NCBI GenBank assembly: GCA_049273835.1
Contig: JBASRM010000688.1
Location: 1 to 7,456 of the forward strand
Direction of reading: 5' to 3'
DNA from: Onstottus_A sp049273835
GTDB lineage: Bacteria; Acidobacteriota; Blastocatellia; UBA7656
Length of the DNA: 7,456 nt
A program made the position numbers and the translations under genes. Below, one piece after another: positions 4,857-7,456 of this stretch. Positions within the stretch are counted from its first letter, which is position 1. Each line of letters opens with the position of its first letter. The notes below the pieces were generated by a model, which worked only from the letters and a program-made list of their open reading frames with translations, searched no databases and was not told where the DNA came from.

Positions 4857-7325
4857 TCAATTCCAAGCTGGGTTCTCCGTCCCCGCGTTATCTTTCCAAA
4901 AGGGTGTCCACGCAAGCGCTACGACTTGAACCGAAATATTCGCTTTCTTGGCTTTTATGGGAATCGATTCGAGTGGTTCGCTTTGAGCATCAACCTTCGA
5001 TTCGAGAACCTGGATTTCAGATTGAAGTTGCGCCTCGAGATCCGCAAGCTGCCCCTGTAGTGATTCAACGGATTCCTGGGCGCGGCCGATGTCCTCTTTC
5101 TCTTTCATTGACCGGCTCACTCCGCGCGCAGCCGTTGCCGCGCGCCCCATCGTTCCGATGCTCACGGCCTTGCGACCTAGCAATGCGCCCAGAAGTGTTG
5201 ACCCGAACGAAATGGCGGTCTGTAGTTTTTGCTGGCTCGCTTGCGCGGACTCCCTTTCGACGGCCTGTTCCGCGCGCCGAATACGCTCCTGCAGCGCCCC
5301 CATCTTTGGCGCGTATTTCTTACGGAGTTGTTCAATCTGGCTGTCTCGTTGTTCGCGGGTTGTCTGCTGCAGTCTTACTCGGAAGTCGCGCTCGGCCTCT
5401 CCCGGCTTGGACACTTCGCCGGTACTCAGGCTCTTTAACAGTTCCAGCTTCTGGTTTCCATACAACCAGGCGACGAATTGTTTGCTCCACTCTGCGTAGC
5501 TCTTCGGCTTTCCCGCAACCTGGGGGGCGTCTTCAAATTGAGCGTCCTCGGCCGGCTCCTTTTCCAAATCGGAGACCGCGACGCCGGCCTCTTGCGCCTC
5601 GTCCCAGCTAACCGGTACGGCTTGATCAGTGATCGCGGCGATGCAAACTACATCGTGTGATTCGTCGACTCCCAATTTTGTGTCGGCAAAACGAACTGTC
5701 CCGGCGCCAAGAATCATGGGCCGGTAGAGAAGTGCGTTTCCTTCCGGGGGATTTCCGCGCGCGGGGATAAAGAACTGGGGAACCCCAGGCGGAATAGCTG
5801 GCCGCGCCGATGACGCGTCCGATGAGGCTTTAGCTACCGGCTTAGCCGTGGAGGCCCCCCCAGCCGGACCCGATTCAGCAATCGGGCCTTGCGACGAGGA
5901 CGCCGCCTTGATCGGGTCCACCAGGATCCTAATCTGGTTTCGCGTCAGCGGTCCGCGCAAGTAAGACATAGTCCAACGCGTCTGAAAGACTTCGGGCGCA
6001 TCTTCGTGCGTGTTGTTCATCAGGAATACTCTGCTTCCCAATCCGGCCAGTGTTTCCTCCATCTCCCGCCGATTGAAGCCGGACCCCTGGGTGGCTGCCG
6101 CGCCTTCGAGTCCTTCGAGCACTCGTTGTTTGTCGCGCTCGGTCTGCAGCCTTCCGATAAACCAGGTGCCGGTGTTGGCGAGACCCTTGTAATCGAGATC
6201 AACCGGGTTCTGAGTGGCAAGCACGATCCCGAGTCCAAACGCTCGAGCCTGTTTTAACAAAGTGAGAAGCGGGAGCTTTGAGGGTGGGTTCGCAACAGGC
6301 GGGAAATAACCGAAGATCTCATCCATGTACAGGATCGCGCGCAAGCTCGTGGTTCCGGATTGAGCTCGCATCCAACCGAGGACCTGATTAAGCAACAGCG
6401 ACACAAAAAACATCCGCTCGGCGTCGCTCAGATGGGCGATTGAAAAGATCGATACGCGCGGCTTGCCGGTGGGACCGTGCAAAAGCTGGCCTATGTCAAG
6501 CGGTGCGCCTTCCATCCACGTTGCAAACCCAGGCGACGCGAGAAGATTGTTAAGCGCCATCACCAGTCCGAATCGGTCCTTCGACGGATAGAAGGATTCG
6601 AGGTCGAGCACGCCGATCTTGCTCATCGGGGGATTCTGAATTTGCTGAATCAGCGCTGCCAGATCCAGGTCTTGGCCCTGACTCCAGGAGGAATTGAGGA
6701 TTGTAGATAACAATATGTGCTCGCGGCTCTGAATCGGATCCGCTTGAATTCCAAGCAGACCAAGCAAACTCGTTGCCGTCGTGTTGATCCGGTCGCGAAG
6801 CAGCTCGGCATCATCCAGCACCGCCTGGTCGGGCGCGCCGAATGATTTGAGAATCGACACCGGAATGCCGGCATTAGAACCAGGAGTGTAGATCGCATAC
6901 TCTGCGGAATCTTTTAGCCGCTGAATCCGATCGCCGCTCTGTCCCCACTCCGAAAGCCCCTTCGTCCAAAGTTCGGCTTGCTGGGCCGCGTACTCGCTGC
7001 CGGAGAGATTCTTCTTTTGCGCGTCCTCGTCGTTTATCCAGGGCTCGAAATCCGCACCAGTGAGTTTAGGAAAGGTAAGCAGCAGGTTCGAAAGATCGCC
7101 TTTCGGGTCGATGATGATTGAGGGAATGCCATCGATCGCAGCTTCCTCGAGCAATCCAATGCATAAACCAGTCTTGCCGCTCCCAGTCATTCCGACGCAG
7201 ACGGCGTGAGTGACCAGGTCTTTGGAGTCATAGAGAATGAGGCCATCCTTTGGCTTCTTATTCTTTAGATCATAAGGACGCCCCAAATAGAAAGCGCCTA
7301 GCTTTTCAAAGTCTTCCACGTCCAT
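4857..7325 (-). CDS. HerA/DUF87-type P-loop ATPase with C-terminal coiled-coil hairpin
   Basis: An 822-residue ATPase of the HerA/FtsK-like translocase superfamily. Walker A is GMTGSGKT (45-52), followed by IIIDPKGD (70-77), typical of HerA/VirB4-like proteins. Walker B is ILYMDE with D335-E336, and ATQNP (370-374) is the sensor region; GRLQTERDKQR follows. An Ala/Ser/Pro linker spans about 474-516, then a second domain. The tail has two coiled coils (about 656-702 and 741-781) flanking a Gly/Ala-rich helix (about 704-727, SFGSTLLGALLG), probably a helical hairpin. I recall this whole architecture as a conserved but uncharacterised family. The ATG at 7325 is chosen because AGGAAGGAGGA abuts it (7336-7326) and a promoter lies upstream. 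The frame stays open to the window edge with weaker starts (TTG 7448, ATG 7442 and 7436). No nuclease partner such as NurA is in view. DNA translocation is inferred from the superfamily. Confidence 0.92.
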   Translation of the reverse strand: MDVEDFEKLGAFYLGRPYDLKNKKPKDGLILYDSKDLVTHAVCVGMTGSGKTGLCIGLLEEAAIDGIPSIIIDPKGDLSNLLLTFPKLTGADFEPWINDEDAQKKNLSGSEYAAQQAELWTKGLSEWGQSGDRIQRLKDSAEYAIYTPGSNAGIPVSILKSFGAPDQAVLDDAELLRDRINTTATSLLGLLGIQADPIQSREHILLSTILNSSWSQGQDLDLAALIQQIQNPPMSKIGVLDLESFYPSKDRFGLVMALNNLLASPGFATWMEGAPLDIGQLLHGPTGKPRVSIFSIAHLSDAERMFFVSLLLNQVLGWMRAQSGTTSLRAILYMDEIFGYFPPVANPPSKLPLLTLLKQARAFGLGIVLATQNPVDLDYKGLANTGTWFIGRLQTERDKQRVLEGLEGAAATQGSGFNRREMEETLAGLGSRVFLMNNTHEDAPEVFQTRWTMSYLRGPLTRNQIRILVDPIKAASSSQGPIAESGPAGGASTAKPVAKASSDASSARPAIPPGVPQFFIPARGNPPEGNALLYRPMILGAGTVRFADTKLGVDESHDVVCIAAITDQAVPVSWDEAQEAGVAVSDLEKEPAEDAQFEDAPQVAGKPKSYAEWSKQFVAWLYGNQKLELLKSLSTGEVSKPGEAERDFRVRLQQTTREQRDSQIEQLRKKYAPKMGALQERIRRAEQAVERESAQASQQKLQTAISFGSTLLGALLGRKAVSIGTMGRAATAARGVSRSMKEKEDIGRAQESVESLQGQLADLEAQLQSEIQVLESKVDAQSEPLESIPIKAKKANISVQVVALAWTPFWKDNAGTENPAWN

Positions 7326-7374
7326 TCCTCCTTCCTGGTTTACGAAGATTGCCCGTGGCCAAGCATCCGGTGAA

Positions 7375-7403
7375 ATCATATATGCGGAGTTAGGTTGAAG
7401 CAA
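7375..7403 (-). promoter_or_regulatory. Candidate sigma-70-type promoter of the ATPase gene
   Basis: On the minus strand TTGCTT (7403-7398) is followed by exactly 17 bases and then TATGAT (7380-7375), which matches five of six bases of the -10 consensus. Transcription would start near 7368, giving a leader of about 43 bases that ends in a strong purine-rich ribosome site before the ATG at 7325. This position agrees with the start chosen for the ATPase and argues against the longer in-frame extension. The -35 is weak, three of six. Confidence 0.42.
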
Positions 7404-7456
7404 CGCACACACGAATGCGCTTCGATTGTTCTTCATCCACATATGCAACTTCGTGT

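Noticed and set aside
4904..5611. Plus-strand open frame of 235 codons opposite the ATPase tail
   Set aside because: Arg/Pro/Ser-rich shadow of the ATPase coding sequence with no recognisable domain.

Overview
The window is about 55% GC by eye, compact and ordinary in layout, and carries seven complete genes plus the probable first codons of an eighth at the left edge. The family mix suggests a soil or sediment bacterium, most likely Acidobacteriota (Blastocatellia-like). It includes a HerA-like ATPase with a coiled-coil tail, a zinc-ribbon/proline-rich membrane protein, a short CxxC protein and a WlbA/WlbB-like sugar pair. The lineage is an impression from protein style and was not tested. 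I see no rRNA, tRNA, CRISPR array, insertion sequence or phage gene.

Left part (1-946): a divergent promoter region lies between a gene running off the left edge on the minus strand (start at 28) and a plus-strand arsenate-reductase-like (ArsC/Spx-family) gene at 149-502. Each direction has an extended -10 element. A 229-base stretch with two small inverted repeats follows, then a 62-residue CxxC protein (732-920). This plus-strand block converges on the minus-strand block with only 26 bases between the stop codons.

Right part (947-7456): five minus-strand genes, read from right to left. They are a HerA/DUF87-type ATPase (4857-7325), purM of purine synthesis (3726-4760), a zinc-ribbon multi-pass membrane protein (2744-3616), a Gfo/Idh/MocA oxidoreductase resembling WlbA/WbpB (1650-2660), and a left-handed beta-helix acetyltransferase resembling WlbB/WbpD (947-1540). 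The gaps between the first four are 83-109 bases, so they need not be one transcript. The last two look like a functional pair. Together they could supply two non-consecutive steps, oxidation and N-acetylation, in making a diacetamido-uronic acid for a surface polysaccharide. The aminotransferase that belongs between those steps is not in the window.

No obviously new multi-gene system is visible. The points most worth a second look are the start conflict of the acetyltransferase (TTG with a strong Shine-Dalgarno sequence on the upstream stop codon, versus a family-consistent ATG without one), the uncharacterised ATPase with its coiled-coil hairpin tail, the short CxxC protein, and the divergent promoters at the left edge.
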